Assembly: GCA_018064565.1 (NCBI GenBank)
Contig: JAGHVA010000058.1
Coordinates: 1 to 42,951, forward strand
DNA length: 42,951 bases
Direction: 5' to 3'
DNA from: Candidatus Colimorpha onthohippi
GTDB taxonomy: Bacteria; Bacteroidota; Bacteroidia; Bacteroidales; P3
Made by a program: the position numbers and the translations under genes. Below, piece by piece: positions 8,870-18,900 of this stretch. Positions within the stretch are counted from its first letter, which is position 1. The number at the start of each line of letters is the position of its first letter. The notes beneath the pieces were generated by a model. That model saw only the letters and a list, made by a program, of their open reading frames with translations. It made no database searches and was not told the origin of the DNA.

Positions 8870-9273
8870 TAATATGCCACAAACAGGAGTGTTATCATCG
8901 CATCACCGACATTAAAAAAACTGTTCCCCATATATACTACCGGCAACGCTAAAATCACAATTTGCGCTATTGTATATGCATGGAAACCCCACACTCTTTG
9001 ATTCCACATCAGCGCAGCACCAACAAGCGACAACCCATAACAGACTCCTGACAAGATATAAAACACCCTCGGAACCTTGAACAGCATTTCATACATCGCA
9101 CGCATGTTATCCGCCACAGGAATATCTCCCGCAAAATACGACTGACTCAACATTGGCATCAACAGTCCCATCAGTATGTATGCGAACAGCGAGCAGCCAG
9201 ACCCTATAAAGGTCAACACCAACATTACCTTATAAAATTTCATACTTGCTGTTATTATTTGACATTTACCCAA
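8815..9273 (-). CDS. Small integral membrane protein, unknown function
   Basis: 152 aa (start probably internal MKFYKVML at 9243); about four hydrophobic segments. Confidence 0.75.
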   Translation of the reverse strand: MGKCQIITASMKFYKVMLVLTFIGSGCSLFAYILMGLLMPMLSQSYFAGDIPVADNMRAMYEMLFKVPRVFYILSGVCYGLSLVGAALMWNQRVWGFHAYTIAQIVILALPVVYMGNSFFNVGDAMITLLFVAYYYWAMRKLWALPDSKEVE

Positions 9274-9287
9274 TTATATTTTCATTT

Positions 9288-10112
9288 TCACACACCCATA
9301 AATGCAGCCATCTGCTGCTGCAACTTCTGAGCTTCCTCGCCTGCTCGTAATGCAAAGTCCTCACCCGATGAAGCATATATGATACCTCTCGATGAGTTTA
9401 CCAATAGCCCACAATCATCTATCAGACCATACCGACACACATCCTCTAAACTGCCACCTTGTGCACCAATACCTGGAACCAACAAAAAACTACGCGGCGC
9501 GATAGTTCTTACCTGCGCCAGCTGATCCGCCTTGGTTGCACCAACCACATACATCATATTGTCGGTATTACCCCATGCCTGACTTTTTCTGAGTACCGAC
9601 TCAAATAGGCGCTCCCCATCAGTCTCCCTATACTGAAAATCAAAAGCACCTTTATTCGAGGTTAAAGCAAGCAGTATCACCCATTTCCCTTCGTACGACG
9701 TAAAAGGAGTAACACTATCCTCCCCCATATAGGGAGCTATCGTCATAGCATCAAAATCAAAATCTCCCTCTGGATCCAAGAAAGCCTTCGCGTACTGCTT
9801 TGACGTATTACCGATATCGCCCCGCTTTGCGTCAGCGATAGTAAACGCAGGCTTGTTTAGACTATGCAGATAGTCCATCGTCAATTTCAACTGTCGCAAC
9901 CCGTCTATGCCCATACTCTCGTAAAAAGCCAGATTGGGTTTATATGCTACCGCATAATCGATTGTAGCATCAATTATAGCCTTGTTGAACAAAAAAGCCG
10001 CATCTGGCTCACACTTCAAATGATCTGGAATTTTATTAAGGTCGGTATCTAATCCGACACACAAAAAAGACCTTCTCTCTTTTATCAATTCTATGAGTTG
10101 TTGACGAGTCAT
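9288..10112 (-). CDS. pyrF: Orotidine-5'-phosphate decarboxylase (type 2)
   Basis: 274 aa; [74 protein letters not shown]. Confidence 0.96.
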   Translation of the reverse strand: MTRQQLIELIKERRSFLCVGLDTDLNKIPDHLKCEPDAAFLFNKAIIDATIDYAVAYKPNLAFYESMGIDGLRQLKLTMDYLHSLNKPAFTIADAKRGDIGNTSKQYAKAFLDPEGDFDFDAMTIAPYMGEDSVTPFTSYEGKWVILLALTSNKGAFDFQYRETDGERLFESVLRKSQAWGNTDNMMYVVGATKADQLAQVRTIAPRSFLLVPGIGAQGGSLEDVCRYGLIDDCGLLVNSSRGIIYASSGEDFALRAGEEAQKLQQQMAAFMGV

Positions 10113-10137
10113 GACTATCTGTATTAAATGTAAATAA

Positions 10138-10830
10138 CTATTTGGTTAAATTATGAAAACGCTGGGTCAACTCACCCGCACTAAATGCGCTGATATTGTC
10201 ATCACTTACGATACGACCATGGCTAATAATAATAGCTCGAGAGCACATCGCCTCAACCTCCTGCATAATATGCGTTGACAACAAAACGATCTTATCCTTA
10301 CCTGCGTCCTTTATCAGTGAACGTATCTCCTCCAACTGATTCGGATCCAAACCTGTGGTTGGCTCATCTAAAATCAATATCGCTGGGTCGTGAAGCATTG
10401 CCGCAGCCAGCCCAACACGTTGGCGAAAACCTTTAGACAAAGCGCCTATCTTTTTATTAGCTTCTGGCGTCAAACCCACCCTCTCTATCATTTGACCGAC
10501 CCTGTCTCTCACATTGTCCAAATGATAAACACCAGCGGTAAACTTCAAGAATTCACGCACATACATATCCAAATATAACGGATTATGCTCGGGAAGATAG
10601 CCTATATGCTGTCGAACCTTATACGGCGCAGTGTAAATATCATCACCACACACACTTACATCACCCGCTGTGGGAGGAATAAAACAAGTGATTATCTTCA
10701 TTAACGTTGACTTGCCAGCACCATTAGGTCCCAACAATCCCACCACCTCTCCAGATTTGATTTCAAACGACACATCATCCAAGGCACGCTGGTCACCATA
10801 GAGTTTCGAAATATGAGATACCTTTATCAC
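10138..10830 (-). CDS. gldA: ABC transporter ATP-binding protein, GldA-like
   Basis: 230 aa; [51 protein letters not shown]; overall GldA-like. No GldF/GldG permease gene is adjacent. Confidence 0.8.
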   Translation of the reverse strand: MIKVSHISKLYGDQRALDDVSFEIKSGEVVGLLGPNGAGKSTLMKIITCFIPPTAGDVSVCGDDIYTAPYKVRQHIGYLPEHNPLYLDMYVREFLKFTAGVYHLDNVRDRVGQMIERVGLTPEANKKIGALSKGFRQRVGLAAAMLHDPAILILDEPTTGLDPNQLEEIRSLIKDAGKDKIVLLSTHIMQEVEAMCSRAIIISHGRIVSDDNISAFSAGELTQRFHNLTK

Positions 10831-10869
10831 AATGCAAAATGTTAAATTGTTTCACAATTAAATATCACA

Positions 10870-12330
10870 CTACTGCCTTAGAAGTTCCTTAGCTTCTGCG
10901 ATACTTATCTTCTCGCCATTGTAAAAGGCGACCACAAAAGCATCGTTGAATCCTTTTGCTTTGACCTCGCTTAACAACGCTTTCGCCGATTCAATACTAT
11001 TGGCTTTGCCCCATACATAACAATAGCGTCTGCCCTGCATATAAAAATCGTAGTTGTTCAGCCCTTTCAACTGCCGATCGCCTTTAGGCAACTTATTGAA
11101 ACCGCTCAAAAACTGAACTCTAAACACAACATGTGATGAGACATCCGTTGATTTGGGGGCAACTGGTGCTTGCACAACCAGTTTTGGCTCTGGCACTGAA
11201 GGCTCATTTTTTTGTACCTTTTCAGACGGCTCAACTACTATATCCTCCACCGCTGCTTCTATGACATTTTCGGGACTCACATAGCTCAAACTATCATCTA
11301 CCGAGACTACAAATGTTTGTCCTCGTTGGTTATTTTCTGATTCTTTCGACTCAATTTTCAACGCCACCGCAGGCTTTGATGCAATCGTGTCTGCCGCCAC
11401 CGACGGTGCTGGCAATACTGGCGTATTCTCATGATGTTCTTCTCGTTTTGCAGTGTTTGCCTTTACCGTCTTGATGTCAGCATCCACCACTTTGGAATCC
11501 GTTATAGTAGTCATGGGGCTACTTGTCTGAAGTATTTTGGGCTGCGACCCCTCCTCGCGCGCCTTATACAATGCAAATGCATTATACAGACACAAGGCAA
11601 TTTTTTTCTTGCCCTCCTCCGTGCACAAGAAGGCCTCTTCAGACGGATTACTGATAAAACCTATCTCGGTCAACACCGATGGCATAGCGGTCTTGTATAT
11701 AACAAACAACTCCGCCTGCTTTACACCTCGGTTGATGCTTTTGGTATTCTGACTATATTGCTTTTGCAAAAAATTGGCGAAATCAAGACTTTTGGATAAA
11801 TAGGCATTCTGATACATTGCAAACATCACATAACTCTCTGGGCTGTTGGGATCAAAGCCTTGATAGTCCGAATTGCTCTTATACCCGCTTTCCAACAAGA
11901 TATCTGCATTCTCCTTTTTGGCTACCTCCATATTGGCCTTACTTTGCGAAAGTCCCATCACAAAAGTCTCCACACCGCTCGGAGCATCCTTGGGATGCGA
12001 ATTGGCATGGATTGAAACAAACAAATCGGCTTTCGCTCGATTGGCAACCATTGCACGATTTGCCAACGTCACGTCTTCATCACCCGTACGAGTATAGACA
12101 ATCTTCACGTCTGGGAAATTCTCTTTCACCATTGAACCGAATTTGCGCGCCACATCCAAAACCAAGTCTTTTTCAACTATCTTACCGCTAATCGCTCCTG
12201 GTTTATCACCCCCATGTCCAGGGTCTATCACCAAAGTTCTCACCTTGCCCGGTTCTCTTTTTTGCGCATACAACGGCTGCATCCCAACTAATACAACCAA
12301 AATAATTAATGCTAATCGTTTCATTGACAA
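10870..12330 (-). CDS. N-acetylmuramoyl-L-alanine amidase (Amidase_3) with C-terminal SPOR-like region
   Basis: 486 aa; signal peptide; VIDPGHGGDKPGAISGKIVEKDLVLDVA, FVSIHANSHP, VLTEIGFISNPSEE; C-terminal FRVQFLSGFNKLPKGDRQLKGL...GKANSIESAKALLSEVKAKGFNDAFVVAF. Confidence 0.94.
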   Translation of the reverse strand: MSMKRLALIILVVLVGMQPLYAQKREPGKVRTLVIDPGHGGDKPGAISGKIVEKDLVLDVARKFGSMVKENFPDVKIVYTRTGDEDVTLANRAMVANRAKADLFVSIHANSHPKDAPSGVETFVMGLSQSKANMEVAKKENADILLESGYKSNSDYQGFDPNSPESYVMFAMYQNAYLSKSLDFANFLQKQYSQNTKSINRGVKQAELFVIYKTAMPSVLTEIGFISNPSEEAFLCTEEGKKKIALCLYNAFALYKAREEGSQPKILQTSSPMTTITDSKVVDADIKTVKANTAKREEHHENTPVLPAPSVAADTIASKPAVALKIESKESENNQRGQTFVVSVDDSLSYVSPENVIEAAVEDIVVEPSEKVQKNEPSVPEPKLVVQAPVAPKSTDVSSHVVFRVQFLSGFNKLPKGDRQLKGLNNYDFYMQGRRYCYVWGKANSIESAKALLSEVKAKGFNDAFVVAFYNGEKISIAEAKELLRQ

Positions 12331-12369
12331 TAAGAAGATTTTTTCTTTCGATAATTGCGCAAATAATCA

Positions 12370-12377
12370 TATCTTTG
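12370..12377 (+). promoter_or_regulatory. Candidate Bacteroidota -7 element for lptD (TATCTTTG)
   Basis: TAnnTTTG match; arm of a 9-bp inverted repeat with the opposing promoter. Confidence 0.6.
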
Positions 12378-12391
12378 CACACTTAAATTTG

Positions 12392-12399
12392 CAAAGATA
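12392..12399 (-). promoter_or_regulatory. Candidate Bacteroidota -7 element for the amidase gene (TATCTTTG, minus)
   Basis: CAAAGATA on + strand, 62 nt upstream of the amidase ATG. Confidence 0.6.
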
Positions 12400-12483
12400 C
12401 AACCTTTTTTTGATTGTAAATTGTAAAATATCCATCCCGCACTGGGATACGATTATTTCTATCAACACTCAACACCTTCCACT

Positions 12484-15177
12484 ATCAAACCGCTTCCACA
12501 TATCCTAATTATTTTGGTTGCATATCTACTATTGCCTTTGTGGTGCGGTGCGCAAGATCCTGCAACGAGTGTGCCCACTCGTAAGAGCAACAGCAAGCAT
12601 GTCCATCGCATAAAAATGGCTGGGGCAGCCGACAGCAATGCCAAATCAACCGCCACTGTAATTTCGGCACCTAAATCCAACACGAACACCCCTGCCGCCA
12701 ATCTGGATAGCTTTGATATTCCGCTTTCGCCCAACGCCATCACAGATATTGTTCACTATAAGGCAGCCGACTCCATAGCACTCAATATCAATTCTCGGCA
12801 GGCCTATTTATTCCGCCAAGGAGACATTCATTACCAAGACATGAACCTGACCGCCGACTCGGTTGCGGTTGATTTCAACATGCAGACCATGACTGCTGCG
12901 AGTCTCTCTGACAGCAACGGCTCGTCATCAGCTGGCAAGCCAGTATTTAGACAAGCTGATGCCGAATATATCGCCGACACAATCCGATTTAATTACAACA
13001 CCAAACGTGGCATCATCTCATCGGTAATCACGCAAGAGGGCGATGGTTATCTGCATGGCGACAAAGTCAAGAAGATGAATGACAGCATCATGTATCTTTC
13101 AAGTGGCAAATACACCACATGCAATTATGCCCATCCGCACTATTCTATGAATTTTACCAAGAGCAAGATGATTATGGGCGACAAAATGGTATCTGGACCC
13201 GCCTACCTCACTATTGAGGACGTGCCTACACCCATCGCTCTACCCTTTGCTTTTTTTCCACTCACACACGGACGTTCATCAGGTATCATCATACCAAGTT
13301 ACGGCTGGATGGATAGTCGTGGCTACTACTTGCACGATGGAGGCTACTATTGGGCCATCAACGACAATATCGACCTAACACTATTGGCTGAAATTTACAC
13401 CAACCTAAGTTGGGAACTTGAGGCCAAGTCCCAATATTACCGCAGATACAAACACCGTGGCAATTTTGACATGCGCTATGGCAATACCATCGAAGGTCTG
13501 AAAGGCGACCCAAACGCTTACAATACTTATAGCGACTTCAAAATCAGTTGGCAACACCAGCAAGATGCCAAAGCCAACCCCTACAGCCGCTTCAGCGCTG
13601 ATGTCAACCTGCAAAGCCGAAACTATAACCGCAATACCACCAACAGAAACGACTACTTCAGCAGCACCACCACATCAAGCATATCTTACTCCGGTAAGAT
13701 TGGCAACCATATCAATATAGCCGCGTCTGCTCGCGAATCGTTCAATGCCCAAACAGGACTAATGAACATCAAACTGCCAAGCTTATCATTAAATACCACC
13801 ACGTTCTATCCATTGAGGCGAAAAAGCGTCTCTGGCTCTTATCGCTGGTACGAAAACATATCGCTCTCCTACACATTAGCTGCGGAAAATAATATTAACG
13901 CTCAAGATAGTGAGATTTTCACCCCCGCCATATTCAATAAGATGAATTACGGGCTGCAACATAATATCCCAATATCCTCATCCATCAAGGTTTTGAAATT
14001 CTTCAATTGGACCAATAGCATCAACATCACCGAGAGGTGGCATTGGCGCAGCATCGAAAAAACATACGACACCTTGACTGGCATGGTTATTACCGACACC
14101 ATCAAAGGCTTCAGAGCTAATCATGACGCCTCTTTCTCATCGTCAATATCCACACGCATATACGGAATCTTCAACTTTAAGCGAGGATGGATCAAGGCTT
14201 TTCGCCATGTCATCAACCCATCAATCAGTTTTAACCTACACCCAGATTTCGGTAAGACATTCCACTATTGGAAAGGCTATCGGGATAGTACTGGATACGA
14301 ACATAGATACTCTATATTTGAGCAAAGCCTATATGGCGGTCCTGTAGATGGTCGTAGCGGTCAAATCCGGTTTGCTATTGGTAACAACCTCGAGATGAAA
14401 GTTGGTTCGATTCGCGACACCACACTTGCTCCTACCAAGATTACATTACTCGAAAACCTCAATATTTCGGCTGGTTACGACTTAGCTCGCGACTCTCTAA
14501 ATTGGAGCGACCTCAGCATATCAGCCCGTACTACCCTTTTCAAGTGTATTGTGCTTAACTTTAGCGGGAGCTACTCTCCTTACGTCATAGACCAACATGG
14601 ACGGAAATATAACAAATTCTTATGGGAGACGGACAACCGGTTATTCCAACGACAAAACAGCAACTACAGCGCTAATATATCCTATTCTTTCAACAACCAG
14701 ACATTTCAGAAATCAGATCACAAAGAGGCTCCCAAAGGCGAAATACAACATCCCATATTCCAGACGCCCTATAGTTTCAACCCCGCTGTAATGATGGGGA
14801 CATACGTTGACTTCTCGGTGCCATGGAATCTATCTGTAAACTACTCGCTCACCTACGTCAACAGCTACGTAGCCTCACAACTCAACTACCAAGAAAACAT
14901 CACACAGACACTCTCAATATCTGGCAATTTCTCGTTAACCGAAAAATGGAAGTTTGCTTTCTCAACTGGCTATGACTTTGCGAACAAAGGTCTCTCCTAC
15001 ACTTCTGTTGACATCTACAGAGACCTACACTGCTGGGAGATGCGGTTTAACTGGGTCCCGTTTGGATACTACAAAAGTTGGAATTTTATGATCAATATCA
15101 AAGCCTCGTCATTGAAAGACTTGAAATACGAAAAACGGCGCTCATATCTTGACAATCAGGGCTATTACACTTATTAA
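12484..15177 (+). CDS. lptD: LPS-assembly outer membrane protein LptD-like (OstA domain + beta-barrel)
   Basis: ORF track 12514..15177 (887 aa) with TTG start. OstA-like region (FRQGDIHYQDMNLTADSVAVDF...), LTIEDVPTPIALPFAFFPLTHGRSSGIIIPSYGW typical of Bacteroidota LptD. Extending to ATC 12484 gives the signal peptide (M)KPLPHILIILVAYLLLPLWCGAQ. Confidence 0.9.
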   Translation: MKPLPHILIILVAYLLLPLWCGAQDPATSVPTRKSNSKHVHRIKMAGAADSNAKSTATVISAPKSNTNTPAANLDSFDIPLSPNAITDIVHYKAADSIALNINSRQAYLFRQGDIHYQDMNLTADSVAVDFNMQTMTAASLSDSNGSSSAGKPVFRQADAEYIADTIRFNYNTKRGIISSVITQEGDGYLHGDKVKKMNDSIMYLSSGKYTTCNYAHPHYSMNFTKSKMIMGDKMVSGPAYLTIEDVPTPIALPFAFFPLTHGRSSGIIIPSYGWMDSRGYYLHDGGYYWAINDNIDLTLLAEIYTNLSWELEAKSQYYRRYKHRGNFDMRYGNTIEGLKGDPNAYNTYSDFKISWQHQQDAKANPYSRFSADVNLQSRNYNRNTTNRNDYFSSTTTSSISYSGKIGNHINIAASARESFNAQTGLMNIKLPSLSLNTTTFYPLRRKSVSGSYRWYENISLSYTLAAENNINAQDSEIFTPAIFNKMNYGLQHNIPISSSIKVLKFFNWTNSINITERWHWRSIEKTYDTLTGMVITDTIKGFRANHDASFSSSISTRIYGIFNFKRGWIKAFRHVINPSISFNLHPDFGKTFHYWKGYRDSTGYEHRYSIFEQSLYGGPVDGRSGQIRFAIGNNLEMKVGSIRDTTLAPTKITLLENLNISAGYDLARDSLNWSDLSISARTTLFKCIVLNFSGSYSPYVIDQHGRKYNKFLWETDNRLFQRQNSNYSANISYSFNNQTFQKSDHKEAPKGEIQHPIFQTPYSFNPAVMMGTYVDFSVPWNLSVNYSLTYVNSYVASQLNYQENITQTLSISGNFSLTEKWKFAFSTGYDFANKGLSYTSVDIYRDLHCWEMRFNWVPFGYYKSWNFMINIKASSLKDLKYEKRRSYLDNQGYYTY

Positions 15178-15246
15178 ACGCTAAGGCTCACATCTTATTG
15201 GTTCCAATACCTCCATTTTCACAAATCACCTGCAATCTATTAACGT

Positions 15247-15759
15247 ATGAAGCTCTATTATTCCATCAGTGAAGTAGCCGAACGATTAGGCGTAAATGCA
15301 TCGCTGCTCCGCTATTGGGAAAAAGAATTCCCAATGCTGCAGCCATACAAAAACGCACATGGCACACGGAAATACAAGGAGGAAGACATCGCATTGCTGC
15401 AACACATAAAATACCTTACCCGCGACTGCGGCTACACCTTAGAAGGAGCACGCGAACAAATTAAGCAAAATAAATTCACCAAACATACCAATATTTCAGA
15501 CATTCAGTCTAACCAGAGCACTCAGTCTGACGCAAAATACACAGCAGACGAACCAACCCTTTTTAACTTGCCAGACTCCCAATTGTCAAACGAAACTTCT
15601 CGATACAAGCAAGGCATCACCACAGCCGATACACAATCAAACGATGAGAACCAGTGCGCCATTTGTAGTGCGCAGAATATTGAGGCTGCCCTACAACAGC
15701 TTCTAAAAGCAAAGCAGCAACTAATCGCACTGAAAGAGTCATTGCACAACTCCAACTAA
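15247..15759 (+). CDS. MerR family transcriptional regulator
   Basis: 170 aa; YYSISEVAERLGVNASLLRYWEKEFPMLQPYKNAHGTRKYKEEDIALLQHIKYL HTH_MerR. Confidence 0.95.
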   Translation: MKLYYSISEVAERLGVNASLLRYWEKEFPMLQPYKNAHGTRKYKEEDIALLQHIKYLTRDCGYTLEGAREQIKQNKFTKHTNISDIQSNQSTQSDAKYTADEPTLFNLPDSQLSNETSRYKQGITTADTQSNDENQCAICSAQNIEAALQQLLKAKQQLIALKESLHNSN

Positions 15760-15890
15760 AAACACCGACCTATAGCAAACTGAACGCTCGCCACCCAATC
15801 ATCAGCTTTCTTCAGGTTCTCTGCCCTAATAATCTCTACACGCCGTTTAACCCCACAAAACACTTATACACCTCTGAGTATTTTAGATAC

Positions 15891-15936
15891 AAACAAAGAC
15901 GCGCATAACAAATAATGATTATGCGCGTCTTTGTTT
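15891..15936. terminator. Bidirectional intrinsic terminator between convergent merR-like and giant secreted protein genes
   Basis: Perfect 18-bp inverted repeat AAACAAAGACGCGCATAA-N10-TTATGCGCGTCTTTGTTT. Confidence 0.85.
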
Positions 15937-15985
15937 GTTAATCAATATGGCTAACTGTCATATCTAACCACTACAATCCATTTAA

Positions 15986-18900
15986 CTACCTGATAAGCAG
16001 AACTGTGCCAGTCTCATACTGCCATGCTTTTGTAACAATACTGGTCTGGTAATGCAACCGATAGACATACGCTCCTTGAGGACAGATTTCTCCGTCAAAA
16101 CGACCGTCCCATCCTTCGTTGATGTCAGTAGTATGAAATACCAACTGACCGCGGCGATTGTAGATAAACATCTCGAAGCCATCTATCTGACTGCTTTTTA
16201 CCATGAATCTATTATTCGACGACTCGCCAGGCGTAAACGCATTGGGGACAAACAATACAGGTTTCAAAATCGGAATTTTGGCATAGGCCGTATCACGGCA
16301 ATAGTCTGTATAGACCTCCAATGCTACCGACACTGTATCAGATACTGGATTGACTGTGTAGCGCAGCGATGGACCAACTTCACCTTGCATTACACCATCC
16401 ACATACCAATAACGAGCATATACATTGGGGTTCATATCCATTGCCTCCAAGAGTAGGTCGTCGTACGAAAAATACTCAGGTGTGGTCTTCAGCATTGCTT
16501 TTGGATTCACAATAGGATTGAGTGTGATACTCTTGGACGATGGACACAAAGCGTCATACCGATAGTCAGAATACAAGACATACGTTGTAGTAACCTTAGG
16601 CGAGACAATAATCGTGTCTTCAAATTCCTGACCTACCAAAGATGGATCTTCTGGAGTAGCTGACCACTTGTAATACTTCATATCCGTAGATAATGAAATC
16701 TCATGGAACAACTCCGAACAATTCGCATGTGAGACTAACACATTATTTGCCGAAGGCAACTCTGTCAAAAACAGAACCGTGATGCTGTCGCACCCATGAA
16801 CCGTCTGTAACGAATCATAATAAGTGCCTCCTGAAGCCAACCCTCGACCTCTAAAAATATATCCCATTCCCTCGCACATCGAATCCAATATCTCATCGTA
16901 TGTATTGTAGAACAAACTCAAGTCGAGCGTAACCAAACTATCGCATCCTTTTGTTGTTCGCAACATATATTGAGGACCAGATATAGACGCATCATACGTA
17001 ACTCCATTCAGCCACGTAAACGTATTGCACTCGTTATGGTGGTGCGTGGCAGGTGTAGCGTGATTAACAGTTAATCTTAAATGAATCACACTATCACAAT
17101 TCACAGCATTACGCAATCGTACACTCTCGGAGATAGTTGAGAACAGATAGGTGCTGTCGTTACGCCAAGTAAACGTATCGCAATGCTCTTGCACATCGTT
17201 CGACCAAGAGGTGTCTCGAACTGTAACCGTCATGATAACCATACTATCGCGCAACCCATTCGACGTGCGCAGTAAAACACTATCGACCGACGACTCAAAA
17301 AACGAGACATGATTCCAGACCAATGGTAAAGTGTTGTTACATACCGAACTATCCAAATTAACCAACCTATTAACCACTAAATGCATATACCAAACACTAT
17401 CGCACTGATGGACGCTCAACAGCGAATCAACATAAGTACTATCAATATTATAGGCATGCCCAGCAAAATAAGACCACTGATTCTCAAATATGGTATCATA
17501 CCTATCGTACTCAAAGGTAGGATATTTTTGCAGATGGAATGTCCAGACGCTGTCGCACTGTAGCGAAGAGTTGATATGGCGAATATCGGTACCCGTCTCC
17601 GTATATACATTACCAAAGAAAAATGCCACCGTATCATCACAAATAGTATCAAACCTATGATAATCGTATGTCGGATTGACCGTCAACAACATAGATACCA
17701 CACTATCCGCACCCGTATGCGCCAAGATGGTTCCCTTCATAGCGATTACACCAGATTTACTTTTACCCTCCAGCAACTCATCTGGCAGCGAATCGCTAAC
17801 AAACTCAGCATTATTCCAAATCCAAGGCAACTGATCTGCGCAGATAACCGAGTCGTCTGAGCCTGTTACATTCGGATGAACATACAAATTATATACAATC
17901 ACACTATCACACCGTTTCGCATTTCGGATGATGATGGTAGAGTCAACAATTGTGGTTTTATCGCAGAACGGAACCCCATTAAACACATAACATCCCTCCA
18001 CGAGGGTTTGATTCTCCACAATTGTATCATAAATAGTGGATGAGCTGTTGCCATATACCGTAAGGTTTAACGTTCTTACACTATCGCAACCAAAACGGGA
18101 CGTAGAATCCGAAATATACTGATGAACTCCCACAGCAACACTATTTGCAAGCAAAGTGGTGTCATGCCACTGATAATCCTCTTTCATCCTATTCTCACAT
18201 ACCACACTATCTTCTACCACATGCCATGTTGGATGCACAAAGAGATTGAACACAATATTACTGTCGGCTCCATGAGTGGTCAGGATTTTGATACGTTGCG
18301 AAGATCCTCCCTGCTTCGGGTTACCACCAAACGCATTTGCATTGAACGTAGTAGTATAACCCGCAGTAGTCCATGTATAAGGCAACTCCTGACCGCAAAC
18401 CGTGTCATAGACATTTGTGTCCCGATTCCACCATACATGAAGGTTATAACTTAACAAGCTGTCGCAACCTTTGACATTTTTAAGTTTTATCGTATAGTCT
18501 GTCACCTCTCCCCAATGTGGGATAGTATAACTCGGGTTCTGGTATGCCAGATTGCACGACCCGTCTCTAAAATAAATTCCATTGTGATAATACCCATAGT
18601 AGTAGCCATACCACCAACTGCCATGTTGATCGCTCAAGCGATTCTGAACCACTGTATCATATTCAGCCCCATACGTTACTGCATTAACAGTAAGCTTCAA
18701 TGTAACAATGCTGTCGCAACCATAACGCGCAGTCACCGCCTCATTTCTATAAGTACCGGCCGTCGATAATTTAGCTCCATTAAATGTATATGACTCATTC
18801 TCACATATTGTAACAGGCAACACATAATCATAATGAGGCAATGTATCCACCTTATAAACCAATACACTATCCGCACCCGTCGAAGCCGTAATCGTACGGA

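Noticed and set aside
8685-8915. 76-aa ORF listed in the track after rpsT
   Set aside because: The frame starting at ATG 8711 gives recognisable exonuclease homology instead; the listed frame has no recognisable content.
10138-10830. Complete GldAFG gliding motility transporter
   Set aside because: Only the ATPase is present here; no permease genes adjoin, so gliding function cannot be claimed.
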